A stretch of DNA of 29,107 nt from an uncultured Parabacteroides sp. Its GTDB lineage: Bacteria; Bacteroidota; Bacteroidia; Bacteroidales; Tannerellaceae. Under the pieces are notes generated by a model. The model was not told the origin of the DNA. It searched no databases and saw only the letters and a program-made list of their open reading frames with translations. The stretch lies in the NCBI GenBank assembly GCA_900770835.1, contig CAAGLQ010000167.1, positions 1 to 29,107 of the forward strand. Reading direction: 5' to 3'. This document shows positions 15,074 through 23,942 of the stretch, piece by piece (positions within the stretch are counted from its first letter, which is position 1; every line of letters starts with the position of its first letter). Position numbers and translations under genes: made by a program.

Positions 15074-15907
15074 TTAGAGCTCAATGTGCGCTACCTGTTG
15101 AACGGGCGCATGAAGGAAAAGGGAGGCCGCATCCGCAAACTTGGAAGCGGACTCAGTCGTAAGGAAATGGCAAGAGCCTCCTTTGGTAAGCTTGCGATCC
15201 ATCTCAGGATGGCGGGAAAGGTAATCGACCAGGCTGGTGGCTACCCGCTCACCTTGGGCAAAGAGGGTGACAGACTCGGGCAGGAAGGCACGAATCTTGG
15301 GTGCCAAAAGGGGGTAATGGGTACACCCCAAGATAAGGGTATCAATCAAAGGATCCGCCTGCAACAGGTGATCGAGGTGTTTACGCACGAAATAGTCGGC
15401 ACCCGGGGAATCAAACTCGTTGTTCTCCACCAAAGGTACCCACATCGGGCAGGCCTCTCCAATGACGTGGATATGCGGGAAGAGCTTCCCGATCTCAATG
15501 GCATAGGAATGGGAGGTGATGGTGCCGGTCGTTCCAACAATCCCCACATGCTTGCTTCGGCTAATGCTATCCACACATTCCACGGTGGGGCGGATCACGC
15601 CTAACACTCGCCTATCAGGATCCCAGGTAGGCAAATCACGTTGCTGTATGGTGCGGAGAGCCTTGGCAGAGGCCGTGTTGCAAGCCAAGATGACCAGCTG
15701 GCAACCGGCTTGGAAAAGATAGCTCACGGCCTGGCGAGTGAACTGATAGACCACCTCAAATGAGCGTACGCCATAGGGCGCACGGGCGTTATCGCCTAAG
15801 TAGAGATAGTCGTAAGCAGGCATGTGCTGCCGGATCTTATCAAAGATGGTCAATCCGCCATAACCTGAATCAAAAATGCCTATCGGCCCTGGAACTACTG
15901 GATACAT
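15074..15907 (-). CDS. murI: Glutamate racemase
   Basis: 277 residues; converts L- to D-glutamate for peptidoglycan, in the cytoplasm. 'GIFDSGYGGLT' (10–20) is the N-terminal family signature, with D13 and S14. The two catalytic cysteines are in 'ACNTAS' (C76) and 'GCTHYPLL' (C195). 'YLGDNARAPYG' (36–46) is also diagnostic. Length is normal. It is the last gene of the envelope cluster uppS–bamA–ompH–ompH–murI, but a strong terminator lies 4–50 nt ahead of its start codon, so its expression from upstream promoters must depend on read-through or attenuation. Gene order is typical of Bacteroidales. Confidence 0.95.
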   Translation of the reverse strand: MYPVVPGPIGIFDSGYGGLTIFDKIRQHMPAYDYLYLGDNARAPYGVRSFEVVYQFTRQAVSYLFQAGCQLVILACNTASAKALRTIQQRDLPTWDPDRRVLGVIRPTVECVDSISRSKHVGIVGTTGTITSHSYAIEIGKLFPHIHVIGEACPMWVPLVENNEFDSPGADYFVRKHLDHLLQADPLIDTLILGCTHYPLLAPKIRAFLPESVTLFAQGERVATSLVDYLSRHPEMDRKLTKGGSCHFLTTESASKFADAASLFLHAPVQQVAHIEL

Positions 15908-15911
15908 CGCT

Positions 15912-15957
15912 AAAAAAATGGGGCCGGGATGTCGAAAACGACCATTTCCCCGGCCCC
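15912..15957 (-). terminator. Rho-independent terminator/attenuator directly before murI
   Basis: A perfect 9-bp GC stem, GGGGCCGGG (15920–15928) with CCCGGCCCC (15949–15957), contains a small inner stem GTCG/CGAC with an AAAA loop. On the minus strand it is followed by ATTTTTTT (15919–15912), then AGCG and the murI ATG. It lies 33 bp after the ompH stop codon. It looks like the end of the bamA–ompH transcript. Confidence 0.85.
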
Positions 15958-15989
15958 TACCACGCCTTGACTAAAAAAATAATATCGTA

Positions 15990-16484
15990 TTATAATCCTA
16001 ATTTAGTACGCACAAAGGGCGTTGCATCTATCGCATTGGATCCTGTATAGAGCAAAGCTGCCGGATCAATGATATACGTATATCCTTTCTCGTCGCCTAC
16101 AGCCTTAATCGCATCTTGCAATTTCTGTTGGATAGGCACTAACATATCCTGCTGTTGCTTCTGTACATCCTGCTGACCCATCTGCACGAAATTATCCATA
16201 CGTGTCTGGATGTCTTGTATCTCTTGCATTCTTCTCAGTTTGATGTTCTCCGTCAAGGAATCCTGCTGCTGGATGAAAGCGGTATATTTTTTCTGATACT
16301 CGTCCTGCATCAGTTGCAGCTCTCCCTTGTACTTCTCATTCAAGTCGGCCATTTTCTTCTCCATCTCAGAGACTTCCGGCATGGCCATGAATACCTCTTG
16401 TGTCTTCACATAAGCAATCTTCACCTCCTGCGCAATCGCACCCAACGGAAGAATCATCAACAATAATACAATCAGCTTCTTCAT
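15990..16484 (-). CDS. OmpH/Skp-family periplasmic chaperone (second copy)
   Basis: 164 residues with a signal peptide (MKKLIVLLLMILPLGAIAQ). The mature part starts 'EVKIAYVKTQEVFMAMPEV', matching the Skp 'KIAYVNxxxvl' strand. A long, highly charged Gln/Glu/Lys coiled coil (about 40–130) forms the tentacles, and the C-terminal 'KGYTYIIDPAALLYT' strand closes the body. Skp holds unfolded outer-membrane proteins in the periplasm on the way to BamA. Two ompH genes in tandem behind bamA are usual in Bacteroidales. A -7-like box (16549–16556) suggests additional expression independent of the first copy. Confidence 0.93.
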   Translation of the reverse strand: MKKLIVLLLMILPLGAIAQEVKIAYVKTQEVFMAMPEVSEMEKKMADLNEKYKGELQLMQDEYQKKYTAFIQQQDSLTENIKLRRMQEIQDIQTRMDNFVQMGQQDVQKQQQDMLVPIQQKLQDAIKAVGDEKGYTYIIDPAALLYTGSNAIDATPFVRTKLGL

Positions 16485-16548
16485 TTCTTTCTTTTATTTC
16501 TGTTTACTTAGTTATTATTCCACGTTATATGTGCTAACATGAAGCGCA

Positions 16549-16556
16549 CAAAGATA
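16549..16556 (-). promoter_or_regulatory. Possible -7 box for the second ompH gene
   Basis: TATCTTTG on the minus strand is a perfect TAnnTTTG, 65 nt upstream of the ATG at 16484 and just after the stop of the first ompH. No clear TTTG lies 19 nt upstream, so the call is tentative. Confidence 0.4.
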
Positions 16557-16561
16557 AGTAT

Positions 16562-17083
16562 TTATTTTGAATATCCCATCTTTGTGAGCACTTCATTGCT
16601 AATATCTATCTTAGGTGAGGCGAAAATAATGCTCATGGCAGAGGCACGATCCCACACAATCTGGTATCCTTTATCCTCCGAGATTTCCTTCACGGCATTG
16701 TAAATCTCATCCTGGATAGGCTTCATGAGGCTCTCACGCTTCTTGTAAAGCTCACCCTCGGGCCCGAAATATTTCCGTTTGAGGTCTTGCGCCTCTTGCT
16801 CCTTCTTCACGATCTCCTCCTCTCGCTTGGTTTTCATCTCAGCGGAGAGGAACACCAAGTCGCTTTGGTAGTTCTTGTACATGTTTTGAGCCTCCTGCTG
16901 GAGTGCCTCCACCTCGCCTTGCCACTTCTGAGAGACTTGCGAGAGCTGCTCGTTGGTCATCTCATACGCTGGAATATTCTTCAAGATATACTCCATATCA
17001 ATCAGGGCAAACTTCTGCGCCATGCCCGTAAACGCACAAAGCCACAGCAAGCAACTAAAAATCATCATTCGTTTCATACGCAT
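16562..17083 (-). CDS. OmpH/Skp-family periplasmic chaperone (first copy)
   Basis: 173 residues; signal peptide 'MRMKRMMIFSCLLWLCAF' to 'GMAQ', mature start 'KFALIDMEYILKNIPAYEMTN'. Its charged coiled-coil region ('EVEALQQEAQNMYKNYQSD', 'KTKREEEIVKKEQEAQDLKRK') and C-terminal strand ('KGYQIVWDRASAMSIIFA') define OmpH/Skp. The sister gene is 77 bp downstream, bamA 65 bp upstream. The two copies differ a lot in sequence, so the duplication is old. The ATG at 17077 (MKRMMIF) is an alternative start. Confidence 0.93.
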   Translation of the reverse strand: MRMKRMMIFSCLLWLCAFTGMAQKFALIDMEYILKNIPAYEMTNEQLSQVSQKWQGEVEALQQEAQNMYKNYQSDLVFLSAEMKTKREEEIVKKEQEAQDLKRKYFGPEGELYKKRESLMKPIQDEIYNAVKEISEDKGYQIVWDRASAMSIIFASPKIDISNEVLTKMGYSK

Positions 17084-17148
17084 TCTGTTTTTAAAAGTTC
17101 TACGTTCATATAGACAACATTCGGCTCGAAAGGTTTAGTCCACATAGT

Positions 17149-19827
17149 TTAAAACTCCTGACCGATGATGAAGTGAAGGTTACTACCGCTTCGTTTACCT
17201 GTAGAGCCATAATTGGGTTCATCGAAACCGTATGCCCAGTCAAGACCCATCAAGCCAATCATAGGGAGGAAGATACGTACACCCACACCTGCCGAACGTT
17301 TCAGCTTAAAGGGATTGAAGTCTTTCATGTCTGTCCAAGCATTACCGGCTTCCACAAAGACCAAACCATAGATCGTGGACGAAGGCTCCAACAAGAAGGG
17401 ATAACGCAACTCCATCGCCAAGCGTTGGTAAGCATAACCATATGAGCTATAGCCGCCATTACCGGCAATGCTACCGTTCTCATATCCACGCAAACCAATA
17501 GTCTCGGTCGCATAGGTACTGCTGTAACCGCTCATACCATCACCACCCATATAGAAGGTCTCGAAAGGTGTCTTCTTATTCTTGTCATACATGCCCAAGA
17601 AACCGAACTCGACACGGCTCATCAAGACGGGCGTACGCTTTACAGTCAGTGGAGCCAAGGGAGAGAAGATCTTTGCCTTGAACTTCCACTTGTGATACTC
17701 GATGAAACGGTATTTATCCGGATCATCGTTGCTCATGGCCGCATAATCCTTGTCGTTGAACAATGAATAGGGAGGTGTCAAAGCTACTGACAAAGAGAAC
17801 TGTGATCCACTACGAGTATAGAGCGGGTTGTCAATAGAGTTACGTGAGAGGTTCAACTCCAAGTTGACATTGTGACATGTACCATTCTGCACCAAGAAGT
17901 AATCCCAATCTTTCATCGTGTACAGTTGATAGTTCAAGGTTGCCATGAACTGGAAATAGTCATCCGGCCAGTTCAAACGCTTTCCGTAACCGGCAGAAAC
18001 ACCAAACATAGTGATGTACTTATTGGGGTTATAGGCATACTCATAGGTGTTGTACATACTATTATAATAGCTATTGTTGTAGCCATAGCCACCATAATAG
18101 CCACTGTAATAATAGGGATTATAGCCATAGGAATAGTTGCTCAAATAGCTGTCCGCAATGTCGGTCTGCTTAGAGAAATAGGCACTGACGGAAAGCGTAT
18201 TGGGACGTTTGCCTCCAAACCACGGATCCATGAAGGAGATACTATAAGCCTGATAGTAACGTCCGTTGGTCTGGCCACTCAAAGTCAAGGTCTGTCCCTC
18301 ACCCTGCGGGATGATGCCTTTGTAGGTGCTTGGGTTCAAGAAGTTCTTCATAGAGAAGTTGGTGAACTTCAAGCTCAACTTACCAATCACACCGGTCTGT
18401 CCCCAACCGGCAGAGAACTCGATCTGGTCATTCGCCTTAGAGACCAAGTTATACTCAATATCCACCGTACCGTTCTCCGGATCGGGCAGAGGCACGGGAT
18501 TCATGTTCTCCGGGTCAAAGTGTCCCATCTGAGCCAACTCACGTACGGAACGCACCAAATCCTCACGGCTGAAGAGCATACCCGGTTTCGTACGCAACTC
18601 TCGGCGAACGATGTCTTCATAGAGACGGTCATTACCCTTGATGAGCACCTTGTTGATGGTAGCCTGCGGGCCCTCCTGGATACGGATCTCCAAAGCGATT
18701 GAATCGCCTTGCACATCCACCTCTACGGGATCGGCATTGAAGAAGAGGTAACCATTGTTGAAATAGATATTGGAAACGGCATCTTCATCGGTGCTGATAC
18801 GCTCATCCAGCTTCTTCTGGTTATAGACCTCACCTGGCTTCATACCCAAGACGGCCATCAAATAGTCGGACGCATATTTCGTGTTACCCACGAAACGAAT
18901 ATCTTTCAAGTAGTATTTCTGTCCCTCCTCAACTTTGAGATGAATATCGACTTTCTTCTCGTTATAGTTCCAGACACTATCCGAAAGCAATACAGCATCT
19001 CGATAACCATGCTCGTTGTACTTGGCGATGATATTATTCTTATCGTTCTCATACTCCTCGGTAGTGAACTTCTTGGTGCTGAACATCTCCAAGATACTGG
19101 TCTTCCAGTCGTTGAAGAAGCTAAACTTCTCATTCGTCTTCTTCATGGCTTTCTTCAAGTCTCTTGCGCTCAAGGCTGAGTTACCCTCGAAAGTGATGTG
19201 GTGAATCTTTGTCTTCTCGTTCTTGTCGATATTGATATTGACAATCACCTCACCCTCGTTAGCAGGATCATCTTTCTGCTCGATTTCAACATCCACATTC
19301 TTGAAGCCCTTGCCATCGAAGAACTTCTGGATCACCTGCTTGGTACGATCCATGATATTCGGTGTCACCTGGAAACCTTTCTTCAAACCTAATTTCGCCT
19401 CCAGATCCTCACGTTCGCTCTTCTTGATACCGCTATAATGCACCTCTGAGATACGTGGGCGTTGTTTCAGTTGGATATCCAACCAAATCTGATCGCCCTC
19501 AATCTTGGAAGCAAGAATCTTCACATCCGAGAATAAGCCATGCTTCCAGAAACGCTTGATAGCCTGGGTGATCTCATCTCCAGGCACACTCACTTCGTCG
19601 CCCACTGACAGACCGGAAAAGCCAATCAATACGAAATCATCATAATTCTTGATACCCGAAACCTTGATATCGGCAATCTTATATTTTTTTGGTGTCAACG
19701 AATAGGAGATGACAGGCAACTCAGCCGGAGCCTCCACTTTCGTTGTGTCAGCCTCTTGTGCCCATGCGCCCAGAGCGACCACCCAACTTATCAAACACAG
19801 CACTACAAATTTACGCATCGTAATCAT
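17149..19827 (-). CDS. bamA: Outer-membrane protein assembly factor BamA
   Basis: About 892 residues; the central beta-barrel of the outer-membrane insertase. I chose the ATG at 19827 (signal peptide ending 'VVALGAWAQ'); a GTG at 19842 overlapping the uppS stop (GTGA) and an ATG at 19818 are alternatives. Periplasmic POTRA repeats fill about residues 45–440 ('ISEVHYSGIKKSEREDLEAK', 'IHHITFEGNSALSARDLKKA', 'KDIRFVGNTKYASDYLMAV', 'INKVLIKGNDRLYEDIVRRE'). The barrel ends with 'SAGVGVRIFLPMIGLMGLDWAYGFD' and 'NLHFIIGQEF', with terminal Phe. An unusually Tyr/Asn/Gly-rich extracellular loop lies at about residues 561–603. It is coupled to uppS and the ompH chaperones. Confidence 0.95.
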   Translation of the reverse strand: MITMRKFVVLCLISWVVALGAWAQEADTTKVEAPAELPVISYSLTPKKYKIADIKVSGIKNYDDFVLIGFSGLSVGDEVSVPGDEITQAIKRFWKHGLFSDVKILASKIEGDQIWLDIQLKQRPRISEVHYSGIKKSEREDLEAKLGLKKGFQVTPNIMDRTKQVIQKFFDGKGFKNVDVEIEQKDDPANEGEVIVNINIDKNEKTKIHHITFEGNSALSARDLKKAMKKTNEKFSFFNDWKTSILEMFSTKKFTTEEYENDKNNIIAKYNEHGYRDAVLLSDSVWNYNEKKVDIHLKVEEGQKYYLKDIRFVGNTKYASDYLMAVLGMKPGEVYNQKKLDERISTDEDAVSNIYFNNGYLFFNADPVEVDVQGDSIALEIRIQEGPQATINKVLIKGNDRLYEDIVRRELRTKPGMLFSREDLVRSVRELAQMGHFDPENMNPVPLPDPENGTVDIEYNLVSKANDQIEFSAGWGQTGVIGKLSLKFTNFSMKNFLNPSTYKGIIPQGEGQTLTLSGQTNGRYYQAYSISFMDPWFGGKRPNTLSVSAYFSKQTDIADSYLSNYSYGYNPYYYSGYYGGYGYNNSYYNSMYNTYEYAYNPNKYITMFGVSAGYGKRLNWPDDYFQFMATLNYQLYTMKDWDYFLVQNGTCHNVNLELNLSRNSIDNPLYTRSGSQFSLSVALTPPYSLFNDKDYAAMSNDDPDKYRFIEYHKWKFKAKIFSPLAPLTVKRTPVLMSRVEFGFLGMYDKNKKTPFETFYMGGDGMSGYSSTYATETIGLRGYENGSIAGNGGYSSYGYAYQRLAMELRYPFLLEPSSTIYGLVFVEAGNAWTDMKDFNPFKLKRSAGVGVRIFLPMIGLMGLDWAYGFDEPNYGSTGKRSGSNLHFIIGQEF

Positions 19828-19838
19828 CGCTTTGTCTA

Positions 19839-20579
19839 TCACATTAATTGCTCACTTGTTTTTCCGAACCTACGCTCCCGGCGTTGGTAATACAAAATGG
19901 CCTCATATAACTCTTCTTCTCTAAACTCCGGCCAGAAGACTTCCGTGAAGTAGAACTCGGCATACGAGAGTTGCCATAACAGGAAGTTGCTGATCCGTTG
20001 TTCACCCCCCGTCCGGATCAAAAGATCTGGATCGGGAATTCCTTTTGTCGTCAAATGATCCGTCACCATTGCTTCAGTAATCTCTTCCGCACGCAACTGC
20101 CCCTCGCTGACCTCACGTGCAATCTGACGAATCGCCTCCGTGATCTCCCAACGAGAAGAATAACTTAACGCCAAAACCAAGGTCGTACCGGTGTTGCCGG
20201 CCGTGATCTTCATGCACTCCAGCAAGGTGGCATAAGCATCCGGGCGCAAACGAGATAAATCGCCTATAGCGATCAGACGGACATTTTTCTCCATCATATT
20301 GGGCGTTTCCCGATGGATAGCAGTCACCATCAAGCTCATCAAGGCCTGCACCTCCTCCTCGGGACGATTCCAGTTCTCGGTAGAGAAGGTATAAAGCGTC
20401 AGGTAACGCAACCCCAACTGAGTGACCGCATCCATGATCTTATGCACGGAGACAACCCCCTCTTGATGGCCATAGCTTCGAGGTTGGCCTTGCGCTTTCG
20501 CCCACCGTCCATTGCCATCCATAATGATAGCTACATGCTCTGGCAACCGACTTCTATCTATCTTCTCAATCAACGACAT
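19839..20579 (-). CDS. uppS: Isoprenyl transferase, undecaprenyl-diphosphate synthase
   Basis: 246 residues; condenses farnesyl-PP with isopentenyl-PP into C55-PP, the lipid carrier of peptidoglycan and O-antigen synthesis. 'HVAIIMDGNGRWA' (15–27) carries the catalytic Asp21, and 'LTLYTFSTENWNRP' plus 'DLLIRTGGEQRISNFLLWQ' are the other conserved cis-prenyltransferase regions, with 'YAEFYF' following. Length is normal. The stop codon lies 11 nt from the chosen bamA start. The upstream DUF6089 gene is 14 nt away, so all are probably one operon. Confidence 0.96.
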   Translation of the reverse strand: MSLIEKIDRSRLPEHVAIIMDGNGRWAKAQGQPRSYGHQEGVVSVHKIMDAVTQLGLRYLTLYTFSTENWNRPEEEVQALMSLMVTAIHRETPNMMEKNVRLIAIGDLSRLRPDAYATLLECMKITAGNTGTTLVLALSYSSRWEITEAIRQIAREVSEGQLRAEEITEAMVTDHLTTKGIPDPDLLIRTGGEQRISNFLLWQLSYAEFYFTEVFWPEFREEELYEAILYYQRRERRFGKTSEQLM

Positions 20580-20593
20580 CTTCTACTATTTTA

Positions 20594-21295
20594 TCAGTAT
20601 TCTATATTCTTCGCATTGTTGCAGGTCCGACATCTTTCTCCAAAATCCCAAGTGACAGAAAGCAACAAAAACGAATACCAATCCTTATTCTTCAAAGCAC
20701 TGCTCGTGATCCCATATGGATCTTTGAGCATCTCTTTTCCTTCTAATCCATCGCCCAAGGTCTTTCGCACAGAGAACTCACATCCCAAGTTCAACCTCGG
20801 TTTCAATTTGTATTTCACACCCACACCCATCGGGATGTTCGGACTGGCGAACGAGGTCTCCCCTCCAGGCGCTACCGTCATCCCAATACCCAACAACAGG
20901 TAGGGAGAGAAGCGTTTGGCTCCGGCATAATCAAACTTATCGCTATAAGGGAAGAAGTTGAACTCTGCCTGTCCACCTAACTCAATCAAACTCCGGCTGA
21001 AATCGGTCTGCCCCTCATTAGGGAACACATTCGCACCTCCCTGCGTGCTTCCTGAAACCTGCCCCCACGTCAAGTTAGCTTTCAAAGCCCAACGGAAGTT
21101 GATATTATAGCGAAAGACCGCTCCTGCAGCCGGATTCAAGCCCTTGAAGGGACTGTTCTTGTTGGTGTCGCCCATGTAGAAGGCACCTCCGGCCATACCA
21201 CCAATCTCAAACTTATATTCTTGCGCATAGAGCGACCCTCCCAAGACTATCCCCAAGAGGATCAAAAGAAGCCGCTGAAAGAAAAATCTCTTCAT
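20594..21295 (-). CDS. DUF6089-family (PorG-like) outer-membrane beta-barrel protein
   Basis: 233 residues; signal peptide 'MKRFFFQRLLLILLGIVLGG' continuing to 'SLYAQ'. The mature part starts 'EYKFEIGGMAGGAFYMGDTN', followed by alternating barrel strands with Gly/aromatic residues ('AVFRYNINFRWALKANLTWG', 'FSPYLLLGIGMTVAPGG', 'MGVGVKYKLKPRLNLGCEFS', 'WYSFLLLSVTWDFG'). This fits the DUF6089/PorG group found next to uppS–bamA in Bacteroidales; PorG itself is linked to type IX secretion in Porphyromonas, but the function of this copy is unknown. The C-terminus is extended by a Cys-containing tail 'CRTCNNAKNIEY'. ATG at 21301 is an alternative start. Confidence 0.85.
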   Translation of the reverse strand: MKRFFFQRLLLILLGIVLGGSLYAQEYKFEIGGMAGGAFYMGDTNKNSPFKGLNPAAGAVFRYNINFRWALKANLTWGQVSGSTQGGANVFPNEGQTDFSRSLIELGGQAEFNFFPYSDKFDYAGAKRFSPYLLLGIGMTVAPGGETSFASPNIPMGVGVKYKLKPRLNLGCEFSVRKTLGDGLEGKEMLKDPYGITSSALKNKDWYSFLLLSVTWDFGERCRTCNNAKNIEY

Positions 21296-21374
21296 TTCCA
21301 TTCGGATTTGTATCATCATTTTTCTTTTAACGCCAAAAGCCTCTTAAAATTACATCCTTGTGCATCAGCCCTCC

Positions 21375-22748
21375 TTACTCCTTTGGGATCAGTCGATTGA
21401 TACGTCCTCTCCACAACTGATTCATGTCATTGGCATCAAGTTTTGTCTTTCCTCCAAAGAGATTGACAAAATTCTCTTTATCTACCCAAGCAGAGAAGAA
21501 TCCTCTTCCCTCAAACGCCTTGGGAAAGACTAACATCGAATCCACCAACGACCAAGTCAAACCATGATCGATGGAGCGATAAATATCTTTCAAACCTTGC
21601 TGATCAGCATCTAATCCGCCTATCAAGTAAAGCTGATCATCATATTCAGTAGCCACCGCCCCTTCTCGTTGCGAGAAGTTTTTGTTACTGGATACCGCTT
21701 GCATCCACGTCAAACCGTTTTGCGAGGTCCATGTGGCATTAAGCAGTTGATTCTCAATTGAACGACCCGCCACTACCATCAAATATTGATAGTGCATTGA
21801 CTCATACGATAAAGCCGTAAAACCACTTGCAGGAAAACACTCAGGCACTACATCACCGATTGACCAATGAGATTCCTCATCCATCGCCCCATAGACAAGC
21901 ACTCCCTCCTGCTCCACCACTGCTGTTAGAACCGCAGATTGACGCAAACCAGCCGGAATCTCACCCAACAGGATGCGAATCGCTGGTGCACCCTCAACCA
22001 CACTCCATGTCTGCCCATCGGCAGAACGATAAAGTGCACCCGACTCAGTAGCTACATACAATACCTTATTATAATAGGTCATTTGCGGCAGGCATACGCC
22101 CTCCATAGGAAGCCCACTGAGCGAAAGCTGTTCCCATTGAGTCGGATCGCTCTCGGCTGCCTGATAAAGCTGATAGCCTTCTCCCGTTGCCGGCTGTACA
22201 TACATCAAATAAGAGATACCACCCTCCTGCTCCATCTGCATGGTCTTCTGCTCACGGATAGCCACAGGCAACATCGGATTGGCAGCCTCCGCCCAAATCA
22301 TGGTGTCTGGTTCAATTTGATGGATATTGACTTGCGCTATATAAGTCTTTGTCGTGATTCCATCATACGCATGCATCACAAACTTAACAGGAGCGGAAAA
22401 ATCAATGGAGTCGGAGAGGCTTTGCAAATAATAAGTAGAGTCGGGATAAGCATAAGGGGAAACCTCCACACTATTCACATCATACGAACTGGCGGTGGTA
22501 AGGGTACAATATACCTTCTCTATTTTCGTACCATAAGGCATCGAGTCCATGTTAAAAATACGTCCTGTCAACTGGTCAATCGTGAATTTCACGCTACTCA
22601 ATCCAGCTACTGAATCACTACTCAACGTGAACGACTTAATCTGACAGTTTTTTGTGAGTTCTATCTGAATTGCCTCTTCTGTTTTCAGACAGGAAGAAAG
22701 CATTCCTACCAAACAAGCCATCCAAAAGAATATCCATTTTGTTTTCAT
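21375..22748 (-). CDS. DUF6242-like lipoprotein with Asp-box (BNR) repeats
   Basis: 457 residues from the ATG at 22748, chosen because it gives a lipoprotein signal (MKTKWIFFWMACLVGMLSSC, lipobox Cys at 20). The N-terminal half is beta-rich with Bacteroidetes lipoprotein character ('IKSFTLSSDSVAGLSSVKFT'). The C-terminal half looks like a propeller: three Asp-box motifs of the S-x-D-x-G-x-T-W type are visible ('SADGQTW', 'SQNGLTW', 'SIDHGLTW'), with a Kelch-like 'LYLIGGLDADQQG'. I recognise it as the DUF6242 type; no biochemical function is known. It is probably attached to the outer membrane. It precedes the DUF6089–uppS operon by 79 bp, and a -7-like box lies upstream. Confidence 0.75.
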   Translation of the reverse strand: MKTKWIFFWMACLVGMLSSCLKTEEAIQIELTKNCQIKSFTLSSDSVAGLSSVKFTIDQLTGRIFNMDSMPYGTKIEKVYCTLTTASSYDVNSVEVSPYAYPDSTYYLQSLSDSIDFSAPVKFVMHAYDGITTKTYIAQVNIHQIEPDTMIWAEAANPMLPVAIREQKTMQMEQEGGISYLMYVQPATGEGYQLYQAAESDPTQWEQLSLSGLPMEGVCLPQMTYYNKVLYVATESGALYRSADGQTWSVVEGAPAIRILLGEIPAGLRQSAVLTAVVEQEGVLVYGAMDEESHWSIGDVVPECFPASGFTALSYESMHYQYLMVVAGRSIENQLLNATWTSQNGLTWMQAVSSNKNFSQREGAVATEYDDQLYLIGGLDADQQGLKDIYRSIDHGLTWSLVDSMLVFPKAFEGRGFFSAWVDKENFVNLFGGKTKLDANDMNQLWRGRINRLIPKE

Positions 22749-22778
22749 CAAAAACATAGTTTGTCGCATATAAAGGCA

Positions 22779-22786
22779 CAAAAGTA
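22779..22786 (-). promoter_or_regulatory. Possible -7 box for the DUF6242 lipoprotein gene
   Basis: TACTTTTG on the minus strand is a perfect TAnnTTTG; the start codon is 31 nt downstream. A -33 TTTG is not evident at the usual distance. Confidence 0.45.
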
Positions 22787-22829
22787 GAAACATTTTTCAG
22801 TCCGCATCCTATCCCCACTAATATTTATA

Positions 22830-23894
22830 TTATTTTAGGTGATTAAACGCTTCTATGACATGCTTTTCAACGGTAGTGATCGTATCTCGTAAAACTGCCT
22901 GTTCCAATAGTGGGGCAGGCACACCCTCACCCAAGCATACGGGCGCAGTCTCTACACGTGCCTCATCCCATAAACCCTCCGCTATAAAGGTCTGTAACAG
23001 TCTTGTACCGCCCTCTACCAAGAGCGAGTCTATTTTCCGCTCAGCCAAGATAGCCATCACCTGTGCCGCCAAAGGGCGGTTGAAATCCACCTGTACGTAA
23101 GAGACATTCTCCCGACTCTCCGGTGCTTTCTCCGTGAGAATCAAGGTGGGGACTGTCCCATCCAGCAGATGATGTGTAGCCGGAATCTTCAAGGAGCGAT
23201 CCAAGGCGATTCGCACAGGGGAAAGGCCCTTCCAATGGCGAACCGTCAAAGAGGGATTGTCGAGCAATGCGGTACGGGTACCTACCATGATGGCCCTTAC
23301 TTCTGTCCGCAACTGATGCACTTGTCTCAATGTCTCAGCGGATGAGAGCACAACAGGAGGTTCTTCCGCATTAGTCCGCACCCGATCCAAAAAGCCATCC
23401 GCACTTTGTGCCCATTTCAAGATCACATAGGGGCGATGAGCGGTTTGCATCTGCATAAAAGCTCGATTCAAAGCTTTACATTCAGCCTCTAATACACCCG
23501 TAATCACCTCCAATCCAGCATTGCGCAACATGCGTACACCTCTACCCGAGACCTGGGGGAAGGGATCTAAACAGCCCACAACCACCCGTGGAATACCGGT
23601 CTTCAAGATCAATTCCGCACAAGGTGGCGTCTTCCCGTAATGTGAGCAGGGCTCCAAGCTGACGTAAATGGTGGATTCTTTCAAGAGGGGACGATCTTGC
23701 TCCCTGACCGAAGCGATTGCATTCACCTCCGCATGGGCCTCCCCACACCGACGATGGTAACCCTCGCCAATAATCCGTCCCTCATGTATCACTACCGCCC
23801 CCACCATCGGATTGGGGCTTGTATGTCCTATTCCTCCTCGCGCCAACTGGATGCAACGCGCCATGTATTTCTCTTCTATCTCAGTCTTCTTCAT
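22830..23894 (-). CDS. ribD: Bifunctional riboflavin biosynthesis deaminase/reductase
   Basis: 354 residues from the ATG at 23894 (MKKTEIEEKYMARCIQLA); the longer frame would overlap prmC. The deaminase half has 'GHTSPNPMVGAVV', the zinc/proton-shuttle motif 'HAEVNAI' (54–60) and 'EPCSHYGKTPPC' (C83, C92). The reductase half has 'PYVILKWAQSADG', 'IMVGTRTALLDNPSLTVR', 'LLVEGGTRLLQTFI'. It performs the second and third steps of riboflavin synthesis: deamination of the diaminopyrimidine and NADPH-dependent reduction of its ribose. Divergent from prmC, with 48 bp between starts. No FMN riboswitch is visible in that short gap. Confidence 0.95.
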   Translation of the reverse strand: MKKTEIEEKYMARCIQLARGGIGHTSPNPMVGAVVIHEGRIIGEGYHRRCGEAHAEVNAIASVREQDRPLLKESTIYVSLEPCSHYGKTPPCAELILKTGIPRVVVGCLDPFPQVSGRGVRMLRNAGLEVITGVLEAECKALNRAFMQMQTAHRPYVILKWAQSADGFLDRVRTNAEEPPVVLSSAETLRQVHQLRTEVRAIMVGTRTALLDNPSLTVRHWKGLSPVRIALDRSLKIPATHHLLDGTVPTLILTEKAPESRENVSYVQVDFNRPLAAQVMAILAERKIDSLLVEGGTRLLQTFIAEGLWDEARVETAPVCLGEGVPAPLLEQAVLRDTITTVEKHVIEAFNHLK

Positions 23895-23923
23895 TGTCAA
23901 TACTTGCTTTTTCACTATTTTCG
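23893..23923 (+). promoter_or_regulatory. Probable promoter of the prmC–recX–comF operon
   Basis: ATTG (23893–23896), a 19-nt spacer and TATTTTCG (23916–23923, one mismatch to TAnnTTTG) reproduce the Bacteroidetes -33/-7 spacing. The -33 element lies on the ribD start codon of the opposite strand. The leader to the ATG at 23943 would be about 10–15 nt. Confidence 0.5.
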
Positions 23924-23942
23924 CGTCAAAAAGAGGTACAGC

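Noticed and set aside
17872..18702. 276-codon plus-strand frame opposite bamA
   Set aside because: Antisense shadow of bamA; its hydrophobic Ile/Val-rich product is the complement of the Tyr/Asn-rich loop, with no family resemblance.
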